Of a DNA stretch of 39,098 nucleotides, positions 26,740 through 36,788 are shown piece by piece (position 1 is the first letter of the stretch; each line of letters begins with the position of its first letter). Source of the DNA: an uncultured Ruminococcus sp. (GTDB taxonomy: Bacteria > Bacillota > Clostridia > Oscillospirales > Acutalibacteraceae); the NCBI GenBank assembly GCA_902800005.1, contig CADCCP010000009.1:1-39098 (forward strand), given 5' to 3'. Made by a program: the position numbers and the translations under genes. Below the pieces are notes generated by a model. The model saw nothing but the letters and a program-made list of their open reading frames with translations. It ran no database searches and was not told the origin of the DNA.

Positions 26740-27804
26740 TTGGCAGACGAAACAAAGGAAGTTGAAAGTACCGAGCAGGTGCAGGAAACACAGCAGATCA
26801 ATGAACAGCAGGCTTTCGGAAAGGAAAATCAGCAGCCTGTATCGGAAACAACAAAAAGCTATATGGAAATGGCACAGGACGTTCTTGCAGAGGTCAACAA
26901 GGTCATCTTGGGCAAAAAGGGTGAAGTTGCCGAGATCATGACAGCGTTTCTGGCAGACGGTCATGTTTTGCTGGAGGATATTCCGGGAGTCGGTAAGACA
27001 ACTCTTGCGTTGGCGTTTTCAAGAGCAATGGGACTTGAAAGTAAGCGTGTACAGTTTACCCCTGACGTTTTGCCGTCAGACCTGACAGGTTTCTCTATTT
27101 ACAAGAGGGCAAATGACTCCTTTGCATATCAGGAAGGTATAGTGTTTACCAATATTCTTCTCGCCGACGAGATCAACCGTACATCTCCTAAAACACAGTC
27201 GGCATTGCTTGAGGTTATGGAAGAACGCCGTGTATCAGTTGAAGGCGTTACCCGTGATGTACCTGAGCCGTTTCTGGTTATCGCAACACAGAACCCTTCC
27301 GGTACAGCAGGTACACAGTATCTCCCCGATAACGAAATAGACCGTTTCATGGTAACGATGTCGATCGGTTATCCGGATTTCCAGAGTGAGCTTGAAATTG
27401 CAAAGACCATAGGTGATTTGAAATCAAGAGCCGACTTGGTAAGCCCTGTTATAACCAGAGAGGCATTTTTGCAGATGCGTAGGGAGATATATGACGTGTA
27501 TGTAAAAGATGTTGTATATGACTATCTTTTAAGATTGGTTGCGGCAACGAGGAATCATATTTACATAGAGCGTGGAGCAAGTCCCCGTGCGACTATCGCA
27601 TTGGTAAAGATGGCAAGAGCATACGCATGGCTCAATGGCAGAAAGTATGTTGTACCGAATGATGTTTTGATACAGTTGCCGTATGTGCTGGCACACCGTA
27701 TTATTATGAGTGCCGCCGCAAAAGTCGGCAGTATCAATAAATATGAAGTTATCGAAGAGATCGCAAGAACTGTGAAGATACCGTATATGGGTGTAAAGCG
27801 ATGA
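26740..27804 (+). CDS. MoxR-family AAA+ ATPase
   Basis: AAA+ ATPase thought to act as a chaperone for the neighbouring DUF58 and membrane proteins. The Walker A motif GVGKTT runs from G83 to T88, Walker B and its extension are LLADEINR, and sensor motifs follow in VIATQNPSGTAGTQYLPDNEIDRF. The C-terminal helical lid (ASPRATIALVKMARAYAWLNGRKYVVPNDV) is typical of MoxR. About 45 acidic, glutamine-rich residues precede the core. I choose TTG at 26740 because AGAGGGTGA lies seven bases upstream; an in-frame GTG at 26731 is part of that site. It overlaps DUF58 by four bases. Confidence 0.93.
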   Translation: MADETKEVESTEQVQETQQINEQQAFGKENQQPVSETTKSYMEMAQDVLAEVNKVILGKKGEVAEIMTAFLADGHVLLEDIPGVGKTTLALAFSRAMGLESKRVQFTPDVLPSDLTGFSIYKRANDSFAYQEGIVFTNILLADEINRTSPKTQSALLEVMEERRVSVEGVTRDVPEPFLVIATQNPSGTAGTQYLPDNEIDRFMVTMSIGYPDFQSELEIAKTIGDLKSRADLVSPVITREAFLQMRREIYDVYVKDVVYDYLLRLVAATRNHIYIERGASPRATIALVKMARAYAWLNGRKYVVPNDVLIQLPYVLAHRIIMSAAAKVGSINKYEVIEEIARTVKIPYMGVKR

Positions 27805-28892
27805 AGAAAATTGCAGCTATTTTGATCTTGGCAGCAGCATGGTATTTTGCGGGAATGTTCAGTCAGACACCGCTTATGACTGTAGTCATAGGTCTTGCTA
27901 TATCAGCGGTAGTTCTGATTATCCTTTCGTGGTATCTTACAAGGCATACCGAAGTTACTATCCCTAAACAAGAGGACATCGCTTTCAAGAATATCGAGCG
28001 TGTATACAGATTTGAAACCGAAAATACAAGCAACTTTCCCGTAAACAAATTCAAGGTGTTCTTTTCCATGAAGTACCCGTTTGACAAGGCGGTAAAGAAA
28101 AAATTCTGCGGAAGTGCAATGGGCAAAAGGCACAATGATGCAAATGTATCTGAGTTTTACTTTACAGCCCCATATTGCGGACTTATAAGAGTAAGCCTCA
28201 GAAAAGTTCGTGTATATGACTATCTGTCGATATTTTCGGGTTCAAAGAAACTCAATCAGCAGAGAGAGATACTTGTCATGCCGACAGCGAAGAATATGCT
28301 GATAGAGCTTCCTATTTTGGGAATGTATGACGAAGACCCTATTGCAGATACGAGTTCAAATAAAAAAGGTGATGACCACAGCGAGATACGAAACCTGCGT
28401 GAATACCGTGAGGGAGACCTTTTCCGACATATCCACTTCAACTACAGTGCAAGAACGGGTGAGTTGTGGGTAAAGGAATATCAGAAAGAAAACGACTACA
28501 TTTTTGACATGGTGCTTGATACATCAGGCGACGAACCGCCGTCAATGGACTATATGGATGCATTCTATGAGATAATCTTCTCTATCATAATGACACTTAT
28601 AAAGCATGAAGTCATGCTTGAAGTGCATTGGTATGACAGTGAATACATGGGAATAAAAGACATGACCGTGACAAATGAAGAAGAAGCAAGAGATTTGCTT
28701 TCAAGATTATATCACTCGGAAGTGATATGCACAAAGGACACTTTCTATAATGAGATAGGCAATCTTGATAAAAAATCAATGATTATCAATACAAAACTTG
28801 AATGGTATTTTATGAACAGGGCTGTTTTCAGATTTCATAGGGAGACACTTGAAGCTGAACTCAGTGATGAATTTTTCAGATTAGGCAGGTGA
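27801..28892 (+). CDS. DUF58 domain protein
   Basis: Second gene of the MoxR operon. Two hydrophobic segments at the N-terminus (about 4-20 and 23-45) anchor it in the membrane, with the remainder cytosolic or extracytoplasmic. The DUF58 signature IRNLREYREGDLFRHIHFNYSAR starts near residue 196, followed by a von Willebrand A-like strand (FDMVLDTSG, giving a MIDAS-like DxSG). The length of 363 residues is normal. It overlaps both neighbours by four bases, so the three products are probably made in step and form a complex. Related operons are linked to cell-envelope functions, but no specific role can be read here. Confidence 0.9.
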   Translation: MKKIAAILILAAAWYFAGMFSQTPLMTVVIGLAISAVVLIILSWYLTRHTEVTIPKQEDIAFKNIERVYRFETENTSNFPVNKFKVFFSMKYPFDKAVKKKFCGSAMGKRHNDANVSEFYFTAPYCGLIRVSLRKVRVYDYLSIFSGSKKLNQQREILVMPTAKNMLIELPILGMYDEDPIADTSSNKKGDDHSEIRNLREYREGDLFRHIHFNYSARTGELWVKEYQKENDYIFDMVLDTSGDEPPSMDYMDAFYEIIFSIIMTLIKHEVMLEVHWYDSEYMGIKDMTVTNEEEARDLLSRLYHSEVICTKDTFYNEIGNLDKKSMIINTKLEWYFMNRAVFRFHRETLEAELSDEFFRLGR

Positions 28893-31207
28893 TCGTTATC
28901 AAAAAGATCAAGATCACTACTCAAAGGGCATATACAAATAAAAATATGCGTCGTGACGAAAGACGCAGGCGGCGTGCATTGGACAGATCACCGATACTGC
29001 TTTTGTTTTTTGTAACAGGACTTGTAGGTGTGCTGTTCGGCATAGGAGACAATTTCACTGTCGGCAATCAGATGTACATATATATGACTATGTTTTTGGC
29101 AGCGTTCAGTGTATTCCTATGGTATTTCTACTTTTTCCATACAAGGATATTTGTAGTAATATCCATAATACTGTCGCTGGCAACGGTAGTCATATTCGTG
29201 CCGGAGGTGTGGAGTGTAACAAGACAGGCTTTTGCAGGGGAAACTCTCAATTTATCTGCACCGCTGATAATATCCGGCTTGATACTTGTAGTATTCATAC
29301 TGTTTTCGTTTGAGTTCATTTTAAGAAGCCATTGGTTCATATTGTTGGTTTCGCTGGGGCTGATGGTGCTTGGACCTATGGTGAAGCTGAATTTCGGCTA
29401 CATCACCATCATACTCGGAATGATATTCAATATATCGTTCACCATTGTGAACATGACGGAGAGCCGCAGCGGTAAAGATATATTCCGCATGAACGACAGA
29501 AGCAGGATAGCAGTTGCAAGTACACTTATCGCAACGGCTGTTATCATAGTGACACTTGTACCTGCATTTCCCATAGAGAACATCATTGAGAAAGACCTGT
29601 TCAAGTCAACGGATACCGCAACGGAGATCATCAGTGATACCGCAGCGGCAGTTGTTGAAAGTATCACGGCGAACCTTGCTCCTTCCGGCATAACTGCCGA
29701 AGGCAAGATACACCGTTCCGAGATAAGCTATACAGGGAATACACTCATGACGGTGACGGTGGATAAAGTACCGAAAACAACGACATATATGCATGGATTT
29801 CAGGGTGGAAATTATGAGAACGGAGCATGGAAGTCGGCATTCATAGAACCGCCTGAAAACGATGTCAATAAAGACAGAGGTGTTTATCAAGAACCCTTTA
29901 TGATGGACGTTATCAAGTCTATCAACGGCGACTACTCCACCATCATGAAAAATACATCCGATCCGATCTCTGACATATACTATAATTACAGCATGAAGAA
30001 TGACCTTGACAAAGAAAAATTCCATGCCGACATGACAGAGATGAATGAAACATACAGTACAGTATGCACACCGTACTATTCGCAGTACAGTGAGGGACGT
30101 ATCAGAGTTAATCACCGTATAGGTGAAAACGGTTATTCAAACAATTTTGCCTATGCAGACGGCGTGAATATGAAGAATTACTGGAAGTACGATGTTGAAG
30201 TTGAGATGCTTGTCGATGCGTATATCAAGAGGATAGGGGAGGAGTATACCGGATACTCCGAAAAAAATAATACTTCACTCAAAGAACTGTGTGACAAAAA
30301 TCCTCTTGAGAGCCTTGACGAGATAACGACTTTTATCGTATGCAAGCTTCAAAATATGGCAGAGTTTGATAAAAAAACAGGAGTCGTGCCGTTTGACAGG
30401 GATGTCATAGACTATTTCCTTTTCAGCAGCGGAAAGGGTGACAGTGTATATTTTGCATCGGCAGCAACGCTTATGTATCATATGTACGGCATACCTGCAA
30501 GATATGTGGCAGGATTCGTGGCAAGACCTGATGACTTCCAAAAATCCGAAAAAGGCTTCACGGCAAATATTACGGATCATCACTCATATTCATGGACAGA
30601 GATATTTTTGAAAGATTACGGTTGGGTGCCTGTTGATGTGACACCCGATGAAAGCGGTGCAGTCATCACAGCCTATCCGGGATATGATACAGACAAGATG
30701 AAAAAGATCATGTCCGAACATAACTGGACGTTCCGTGACAGAAAAGCCGAGAAACTTGAAGAAGAAAAACGCATTGCTGAGACCGATCACACACCCCTGA
30801 TATTGACAGTTATCATAGTACCTTTGGTAATGGCAGGCGGATTTGCGGTATTTGTTATCCTCAGACGTAAAAAGACCGTATCACAGCCGCAGTCAGTGGA
30901 TTGCCGAGTGGTATTTGACAGACTTATCAGGGCTATACACTTTGAAAATATGCTGACAGAGTATAACGGCTCGGAGTCTGATTTTTACATAAGATTAAGC
31001 GAAAATTTTCCTGATGTATCTGAGGAAGATGCGGAAAAGATGTTTGAGATACTTTGTGAGGACAGCTTCTCACCCGAAAGTGAAGCAAATTCCGAGAAAA
31101 ACCGTGAATTTATCGAGAACATCTACAAAAAGGTATCTGCACAGCTTTATTCCAAAATGAAGTGGTACAGAAAGCCCGTTTTCAAATATGTCAAAAATCT
31201 TGCATAG
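28889..31207 (+). CDS. TgpA-like membrane protein with a degenerate transglutaminase domain
   Basis: Third gene of the operon, 772 residues, GTG start overlapping the DUF58 stop. A basic N-terminus is followed by about seven transmembrane helices (roughly 36-220), an extracytoplasmic region, a transglutaminase-like core (about 480-600), one more helix (about 633-655) and a cytosolic tail, as in TgpA/DUF3488 proteins. The fold markers GDSVYFASAATLMYHMYGIPARYVAG and YGWVPVDVTP are clear. Where catalytic members have Cys-His-Asp, this protein has S519 (GxSxxFA instead of GxCxxFA), Y567 (HSYSW instead of HAHAW) and the retained D583. It is therefore predicted to be catalytically inactive, perhaps a binding or structural partner. 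Confidence 0.88.
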   Translation: MIVIKKIKITTQRAYTNKNMRRDERRRRRALDRSPILLLFFVTGLVGVLFGIGDNFTVGNQMYIYMTMFLAAFSVFLWYFYFFHTRIFVVISIILSLATVVIFVPEVWSVTRQAFAGETLNLSAPLIISGLILVVFILFSFEFILRSHWFILLVSLGLMVLGPMVKLNFGYITIILGMIFNISFTIVNMTESRSGKDIFRMNDRSRIAVASTLIATAVIIVTLVPAFPIENIIEKDLFKSTDTATEIISDTAAAVVESITANLAPSGITAEGKIHRSEISYTGNTLMTVTVDKVPKTTTYMHGFQGGNYENGAWKSAFIEPPENDVNKDRGVYQEPFMMDVIKSINGDYSTIMKNTSDPISDIYYNYSMKNDLDKEKFHADMTEMNETYSTVCTPYYSQYSEGRIRVNHRIGENGYSNNFAYADGVNMKNYWKYDVEVEMLVDAYIKRIGEEYTGYSEKNNTSLKELCDKNPLESLDEITTFIVCKLQNMAEFDKKTGVVPFDRDVIDYFLFSSGKGDSVYFASAATLMYHMYGIPARYVAGFVARPDDFQKSEKGFTANITDHHSYSWTEIFLKDYGWVPVDVTPDESGAVITAYPGYDTDKMKKIMSEHNWTFRDRKAEKLEEEKRIAETDHTPLILTVIIVPLVMAGGFAVFVILRRKKTVSQPQSVDCRVVFDRLIRAIHFENMLTEYNGSESDFYIRLSENFPDVSEEDAEKMFEILCEDSFSPESEANSEKNREFIENIYKKVSAQLYSKMKWYRKPVFKYVKNLA

Positions 31208-31208
31208 C

Positions 31209-31244
31209 AAAAAGCCTGCACGGAAAACCGTGCAGGCTTTTTTT
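31209..31244. terminator. Bidirectional terminator
   Basis: AAAAAGCCTGCACGG and CCGTGCAGGCTTTTT form a 15-bp stem with an AAAA loop and T-runs on both strands. It serves the transglutaminase-like gene and the convergent msmK-like gene. Confidence 0.95.
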
Positions 31245-31259
31245 ACTTGAAAGGAGAAA

Positions 31260-32372
31260 TCAGTTGGTGATAGTTCTCTCTGTTTCCTTATCAAAAATGT
31301 GTATCTTCTCAACGTCAAATGCGATCTCGATAGTTTCGCCTGCTTCTGCAGTAGATGACGGGTCAACACGAGCAATAGCAGATGTACCTTCGATATTGAG
31401 ATAGATATAAATTTCATTACCCATCAATTCTGTGATCTCGACCTGAGCTTCGATAATGCTCTCTTCCGATCTCTCAAGGAATTCAGGCTCATCATGTACG
31501 TCTTCAGGACGGATACCGAGAACAACTTCTTTACCGACAAAGTGTGAAAGGATATTCTTCTTGTTCTTTGATTCGGGGAGCGGAATCGTGTAGTTACCGA
31601 AATGGATGCCGTAATCATCACCTGAACGGACGATAGTAGCATCGATGAAGTTCATCTGAGGAGTACCCATGAATCCTGCAACGAACTGGTTACAAGGTCT
31701 CTCATAGAGGTTCTGAGGAGTATCTACCTGCTGGATGAAGCCGTCCTTCATGACAACGATACGGTCAGCCATTGTCATAGCTTCTGTCTGGTCATGTGTA
31801 ACGTAGATAAATGTAGTACCGAGTCTCTTGTGGAGCTTGGAAATCTCAGTTCTCATGGCAGTTCTGAGTTTAGCATCGAGGTTTGAAAGAGGCTCGTCAA
31901 GAAGGAATACCTTCGGGTCACGGACGATAGCACGGCCAAGTGCAACACGCTGTCTCTGACCACCGGAGAGAGCCTTCGGTTTACGTTCGAGCAGATGAGC
32001 TATATCAAGTGAACGTGCAGCTTCTTCAACACGTCTTCTTATTTCCTCAGGGGGAGTTTTACGCAGCTTCAGACCGAAAGCCATGTTATCAAAAACAGTC
32101 ATATGCGGATAAAGAGCGTAGTTCTGGAAAACCATTGCGATATCTCTGTCTTTCGGAGAGATGTCGTTGGCAAGAACGTCACCTATATGGAGTTCGCCCT
32201 TAGAGATGTCCTCAAGACCTGCGATCATACGCAGAGTTGTTGACTTACCGCAGCCTGACGGTCCGACGAAGATGATAAATTCCTTGTCTTCAATTTCAAG
32301 GTTAAAGTCGTTTACAGCTACGACATTGCCGTCATAGATCTTGTAAACATTTTTCAATGATACACTAGCCAT
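31260..32372 (-). CDS. Carbohydrate ABC transporter ATPase (MsmK/UgpC type)
   Basis: Energises CUT1-type sugar import. Of 370 residues, the ATPase part has Walker A at 37-45 (GPSGCGKST), signature LSGGQ at 135-139 and the Walker B/catalytic glutamate E160 (FLLDEP), with the Q-loop [10 protein letters not shown]. The C-terminal 130 residues are the TOBE-type regulatory domain ([10 protein letters not shown]). AGGAGGTATAACTA precedes the start. No permease or binding protein lies nearby, so this is probably a shared ATPase serving several sugar transporters, as MsmK does in streptococci. The 197 bases upstream are AT-rich and hold no gene. Confidence 0.95.
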   Translation of the reverse strand: MASVSLKNVYKIYDGNVVAVNDFNLEIEDKEFIIFVGPSGCGKSTTLRMIAGLEDISKGELHIGDVLANDISPKDRDIAMVFQNYALYPHMTVFDNMAFGLKLRKTPPEEIRRRVEEAARSLDIAHLLERKPKALSGGQRQRVALGRAIVRDPKVFLLDEPLSNLDAKLRTAMRTEISKLHKRLGTTFIYVTHDQTEAMTMADRIVVMKDGFIQQVDTPQNLYERPCNQFVAGFMGTPQMNFIDATIVRSGDDYGIHFGNYTIPLPESKNKKNILSHFVGKEVVLGIRPEDVHDEPEFLERSEESIIEAQVEITELMGNEIYIYLNIEGTSAIARVDPSSTAEAGETIEIAFDVEKIHIFDKETERTITN

Positions 32373-32569
32373 TAGTTATACCTCCTGATTTATTTCGCTG
32401 TATGATAAGCGTAAATTTGGAATCAATATTCAACAATATAACTATAACAGATTTTTTCAGAAAATAAAATACTTTTTTTTACTAAAATCTAAATGAATAG
32501 TTTAGGTATAATTCACATAAACCAAAAATTTACAGTCAAAATTGTGTATTTTGTATACTAAAATAACAG

Positions 32570-33271
32570 TTAAATGCCATGTTTGGTACATAAAAGTTCA
32601 TCGATCTCTGTTTGAGAAAGTTCTCTGAAATCACCGGTTTTCAGTGTTTCATCAAGAAAAAGAGAGCCTATCCTCAGCCTTTTGAGATACGTCACATTTG
32701 CCCCGACAGCATTGAACATTTTTTTGACCTGATGGAATTTACCCTCGCATATTTCAACAAGTGCCGTATGTTCATCAAGTATTTTCATATCAGCGGGCAA
32801 AAATTCTCCTATGCCGTTTTTGAAAGCCGTGACATCTTCGTGTGTCAATATTTTGTCAACGGCAGCACGATACAGCTTGTAAACATGACTTTTCGGTGAC
32901 AGCATTTTATGTGCAAGTTCGCCGTCGTCTGTTATCAAAATAAATCCCTCTGTATCCTTGTCGAGCCGTCCGGCAGGGAAAAGTCCTCTCCTCTGCATTT
33001 CTTTCGGTAATAGATCTATGACTGTTTGAGCGTGTTTGTCGGTGCTTGCGGAAAGCACTCCGGCAGGCTTGTTCATCATTATATAAACATATTTCTTAAA
33101 AGTGATCGCTTTTCCGTCAACAGATATTTCCGCTGTTTCGGGTTCAAACTTTTCATCGGGCTTTAAAACTGTTTTTCCGTTAACAACAATTCGCCTTTTT
33201 TTTATCATGTCTTTAACTTCACTTCTCGTTGCGACATTCTGTGAAGATAATATTTTATCAATTCTTTCCAT
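32570..33271 (-). CDS. RsuA-family pseudouridine synthase
   Basis: Isomerises uridine to pseudouridine in rRNA. The N-terminal S4 RNA-binding domain spans about 1-60 (ERIDKILSSQNVATRSEVKDMIKKRRIVVNG) and the catalytic aspartate is D104 in GRLDKDTEG. The 233-residue length fits RsuA, which acts on 16S rRNA, rather than the longer RluB. The conserved later motif is EGKFHQVKKMF. GGAGGTTTCT precedes the ATG. It lies 11 bases after the second ABC exporter gene and is probably the last gene of that minus-strand operon. Confidence 0.92.
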   Translation of the reverse strand: MERIDKILSSQNVATRSEVKDMIKKRRIVVNGKTVLKPDEKFEPETAEISVDGKAITFKKYVYIMMNKPAGVLSASTDKHAQTVIDLLPKEMQRRGLFPAGRLDKDTEGFILITDDGELAHKMLSPKSHVYKLYRAAVDKILTHEDVTAFKNGIGEFLPADMKILDEHTALVEICEGKFHQVKKMFNAVGANVTYLKRLRIGSLFLDETLKTGDFRELSQTEIDELLCTKHGI

Positions 33272-33282
33272 AGAAACCTCCG

Positions 33283-35022
33283 TCAGCTTGCCGAAAATTG
33301 AGAGTTATACAGAGTAGAATAAAAGCCGTTTTTCTTCATGAGTTCACTGTGATTTCCCTGTTCAATGATATTTCCGTCTTTCATGACGAGTATAACATCA
33401 GCTTCTTTGATAGTTGAAAGTCTGTGTGCAACGATAAAACTTGTTCTGCCCTCCATCATCTTGTTGAAAGCCTGTTGAATTTTAATTTCTGTACGGGTGT
33501 CTATACTTGAAGTAGCTTCATCAAGGATAAGCATAGGCGGATCACACAACATCACTCTTGCAATACACATAAGCTGTCTTTGTCCCTGAGAGAGATTTGC
33601 ACCTTCCTCCGTAATGATAGTATCATACTTTTCGGGCAGACGTTCAATGAAGTGATCTATAAAAGCATCTTTTGCGGCTTTCTTGACTTCATCAAGAGTT
33701 GCATCGGGTTTTCCGTAGGCGATATTATCCCTTATACTTGCATTATAAAGCCAGCTTTCCTGCAAGACCATTCCGTAAAGTGACCTCAGAGAATTTCTTT
33801 TTATCTCGTAAATACTCGTGCCGTCAATTTTAATATCTCCGCTGTTCACATCATAAAAACGCATTAAAAGATTGATAAGTGTAGTTTTTCCGCAGCCCGT
33901 AGGACCTACTATTGCAATTTTCTGACCTTGCTTTACATGAAGATTGAAATTCGTGATAAGCGGCTTTTCGGGAACGTAGGAAAATTTTACTTTATCAATA
34001 TCGATCTTTCCCTTGCAGTCGGTAAGTTCAACGGCTTTTTCGCTGTCGGGGAGTTGATCTTCCTCGTCAAGAAGTGCAAAAGCCCTTGCCGCCCCTGCCA
34101 GAGCCGATTGCAGTTGAGGTATAACGCCCGTTACTTCATTGAAAGGCTTTGTATATTGATTTGCATAAGTAATGAACATGGAAATTTGTCCTACCGAAAG
34201 AGTACCCTGAATGGCACTTACAGAACCTACTGTGCATACAGCGGCGGTAACAATGCCGTTTACAAAACGTGTACTCGGATTGGCAAGAGATGAATAGAAT
34301 TGTGCTTTCTTGCCGCACTCAAGCAGACGGGCATTTATTTCTTCAAAATCTTCCTGAGAGCGTTCTTCATATCCGAATGCTTTTACAACTTTTTGCTGTC
34401 CGATGTATTCTTCTATGTATGCACTTATTTCGCCTTGTGTTTTGGATTGCTTTTTGAATTGATTTTGTGAAAGTTTTGTTATAAATCCTGCAACGAACAT
34501 TGAAAGGGGAGTGATTATGACAACGACAATGGCGATATAGGGGTTAATGAAAAGCATGAAACCGAGAGTGCAAAGTATCATGACAAGTCCCGAAAAAAGC
34601 TGTGTAATGCCCTGTAAAAGACCGTCACCGACAGCGTCAACGTCATTGATGATACGGCTTATCAGATCACCGTGAGGGTGACCGTCAATATATTTCAGGG
34701 GAACGGTGTTGAATTTTCTGAAAATATCTCTACGCATATCCCTGACAGTGCCGTAACTGACGGTATTTATGCAAAGTCCCATGAGCCATTGAAACACCGC
34801 ACACGCAAGCACCGTTACACCGACCATTAACAAAAGCATGGCAACATCATTGAAATGCACGTTATTTTTATCAAGGATATTGTCTATTGCATAACCGACA
34901 AGTACGGGAGCAGTCAAATTAAGTACAACATAAAGCAGTGCGAATATCATAGCAAAGACAAGACTTGAACGGTAAGGCTTGGCGTATTTTAAAATTCTCT
35001 TTAAAGTACCTTTGTTTTTCAT
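33283..35022 (-). CDS. Heterodimeric ABC exporter, catalytically canonical subunit
   Basis: Membrane-embedded half-transporter of 579 residues: six transmembrane helices (about 15-320) fused to an ATPase domain. Walker A is GPTGCGKTT, the signature is LSQGQRQ, and the Walker B segment LILDEATSSID keeps the catalytic glutamate E502. It overlaps the partner gene by four bases (ATGA), and GAGGTCTTGAACAA precedes the start. The two form a BmrCD/TM287-288-type exporter, usually for drugs, lipids or peptides; the substrate cannot be inferred. Confidence 0.93.
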   Translation of the reverse strand: MKNKGTLKRILKYAKPYRSSLVFAMIFALLYVVLNLTAPVLVGYAIDNILDKNNVHFNDVAMLLLMVGVTVLACAVFQWLMGLCINTVSYGTVRDMRRDIFRKFNTVPLKYIDGHPHGDLISRIINDVDAVGDGLLQGITQLFSGLVMILCTLGFMLFINPYIAIVVVIITPLSMFVAGFITKLSQNQFKKQSKTQGEISAYIEEYIGQQKVVKAFGYEERSQEDFEEINARLLECGKKAQFYSSLANPSTRFVNGIVTAAVCTVGSVSAIQGTLSVGQISMFITYANQYTKPFNEVTGVIPQLQSALAGAARAFALLDEEDQLPDSEKAVELTDCKGKIDIDKVKFSYVPEKPLITNFNLHVKQGQKIAIVGPTGCGKTTLINLLMRFYDVNSGDIKIDGTSIYEIKRNSLRSLYGMVLQESWLYNASIRDNIAYGKPDATLDEVKKAAKDAFIDHFIERLPEKYDTIITEEGANLSQGQRQLMCIARVMLCDPPMLILDEATSSIDTRTEIKIQQAFNKMMEGRTSFIVAHRLSTIKEADVILVMKDGNIIEQGNHSELMKKNGFYSTLYNSQFSAS

Positions 35023-36752
35023 TTGTTCAAGACCTCCTCTGCTTTAAGCTGTGACAGGCATATTTCCTTATAAACGCTGCATGAATTGAATAGATCATTG
35101 TGTTTGCCAATGCCGACAAGTTCACCTTTATCGAGAACTATTATTTTATCGGCATATCTGACAGTACCCACTCTTTGAGATACCATTATCACTGTCATAT
35201 TTTTTGTTTCTTCTTTAAGGGATTTTCTCAAAGCGGCATCTGTTGCAAAGTCCAATGCACTTGCACTGTCATCTAATATGAGTATTTCGGGCTGTGAAAC
35301 TAATGCCCTTGCAATAGTGAGTCTTTGTTTTTGACCGCCCGATAAATTTTTACCGCCTGCTGTGACAGGTCTTTCAAGACCTTCGGGATTGTCATATACA
35401 AACCCGTAAGCCTGAGCGATTTTGAGAGCCTTGTCAATGTCATCAAGGGAAGCATTTTTATTTCCCCAGAGCATATTTGATTTTATAGTACCTGCAAAAA
35501 GCATGGCAGCTTGCGGAACGATACCCATTTTACCCCTGAGCTGTTTAAAGGGATAATCTTTGACGTTTGCTCCGTCAACAAAGACTTTTCCCTCTGAAGT
35601 GTCGTAAAATCTCGGAATTAAATTTACAAGCGTAGATTTTCCCGAACCCGTACCGCCTATTATACCGACTGTTTCACCTTTTTCGAGTGTGAAAGAGATA
35701 TTTTTAAGAGCATATCCGTTGTCGGCATATCCGAAAGATACGTTTTCAAATTCAACGGAAGGTGCTTTTTCATCAGTTCTTATTTCTGCGGAATTGCTTT
35801 CACGAACACTCGGCACGGTATCAAACACTTCATTCACTCTTGAAGCCGAAGCGGAAGCCTTTGTAAAAATGACGACTAAATTTGATACAACTATCATAGC
35901 AAGGAGTATTTGTGTCATATAATTGACGAGAGCGATAATTTCACCTTGTGTCAAGTCACCATTGTAAACGAATCTTGCCCCGAACCATACTATTGCAATA
36001 ATAGCACCTTGTGCAATGACGTATGTAAGGGGATTTAATAAAGCGGATATTCTTCCGACAGCAACGGCGGTTTGTGCAAGTTCATTGTTTTGTTCTTCAA
36101 GGCGAGATTGTTCGGAGTCCTGTTTTGAGAATGCACGGATAACTCTGTTTCCGGAGAGATTTTCTCTTGATATTAAAGAAACCGTATCAAGCTTTTTCTG
36201 AATTTTCTTGAAGAACGGTACAGACTTGCTCATTATCAGGAACAGCACCAATGCAATTAAAGGAGAGGCTGCCAAGAATATCAAAGACATTTTCATGTCA
36301 ATGGACATAGCCATTATGACAGCACCTATGACAAGAAAAGGTGCTCTTATGACGAGCCTTATGAGCATGGCAACGGCTAATTGCAGTTGATTTATGTCAT
36401 TAGTCATTCTGGTGATAAGAGAGGGAGTGCCTATCTTGTCAAGTTCTGCATGAGAGAAAGTGTTGATGTGTCGGAACATGGCATTTCTTACTTCCGTACC
36501 GAAGCCCTGTGAAGCTATAGAAGCCGACTTCTGACAGACAAGTGCAAAACTCAGTCCCAATGCTCCCAAGAGTACCATGAAGCCGCCCTGCCGCAGAACA
36601 TATCCGACATCATTGTTTTTAACGCCCGTGTCGATAATATCGGCGGTTATCAGCGGAATGAACAGTTCAAAGATCGCCTCGATGAGCTTGCAGACAGGTC
36701 CGACAGTCAACTGTAATTTGTAATTTTTCAAGAATCGTCTTAACCTGAACAT
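35019..36752 (-). CDS. Heterodimeric ABC exporter, degenerate-site subunit
   Basis: First gene of the minus-strand unit, with six transmembrane helices and an ATPase domain in 577 residues. Walker A is GGTGSGKST, the signature is LSGGQKQ, but the Walker B segment reads LILDDSASALD, with D495 where the partner has a catalytic glutamate. This is the usual asymmetry of heterodimeric exporters, with one weak nucleotide site. The start at 36752 is chosen because AAAGGA lies seven bases upstream; an ATG two codons earlier would touch the ribosome site. Substrate unknown. Confidence 0.92.
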   Translation of the reverse strand: MFRLRRFLKNYKLQLTVGPVCKLIEAIFELFIPLITADIIDTGVKNNDVGYVLRQGGFMVLLGALGLSFALVCQKSASIASQGFGTEVRNAMFRHINTFSHAELDKIGTPSLITRMTNDINQLQLAVAMLIRLVIRAPFLVIGAVIMAMSIDMKMSLIFLAASPLIALVLFLIMSKSVPFFKKIQKKLDTVSLISRENLSGNRVIRAFSKQDSEQSRLEEQNNELAQTAVAVGRISALLNPLTYVIAQGAIIAIVWFGARFVYNGDLTQGEIIALVNYMTQILLAMIVVSNLVVIFTKASASASRVNEVFDTVPSVRESNSAEIRTDEKAPSVEFENVSFGYADNGYALKNISFTLEKGETVGIIGGTGSGKSTLVNLIPRFYDTSEGKVFVDGANVKDYPFKQLRGKMGIVPQAAMLFAGTIKSNMLWGNKNASLDDIDKALKIAQAYGFVYDNPEGLERPVTAGGKNLSGGQKQRLTIARALVSQPEILILDDSASALDFATDAALRKSLKEETKNMTVIMVSQRVGTVRYADKIIVLDKGELVGIGKHNDLFNSCSVYKEICLSQLKAEEVLNK

Positions 36753-36788
36753 AACCATTTCCTTTCAAAAAAGTATTCTATGTAATCA

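Noticed and set aside
32373-32569. CcpA (cre) site or promoter before the sugar ATPase gene
   Set aside because: TGATAAGCGTAAAT has a superficial similarity to cre, but key positions do not fit, and no well-spaced -35/-10 pair stood out.
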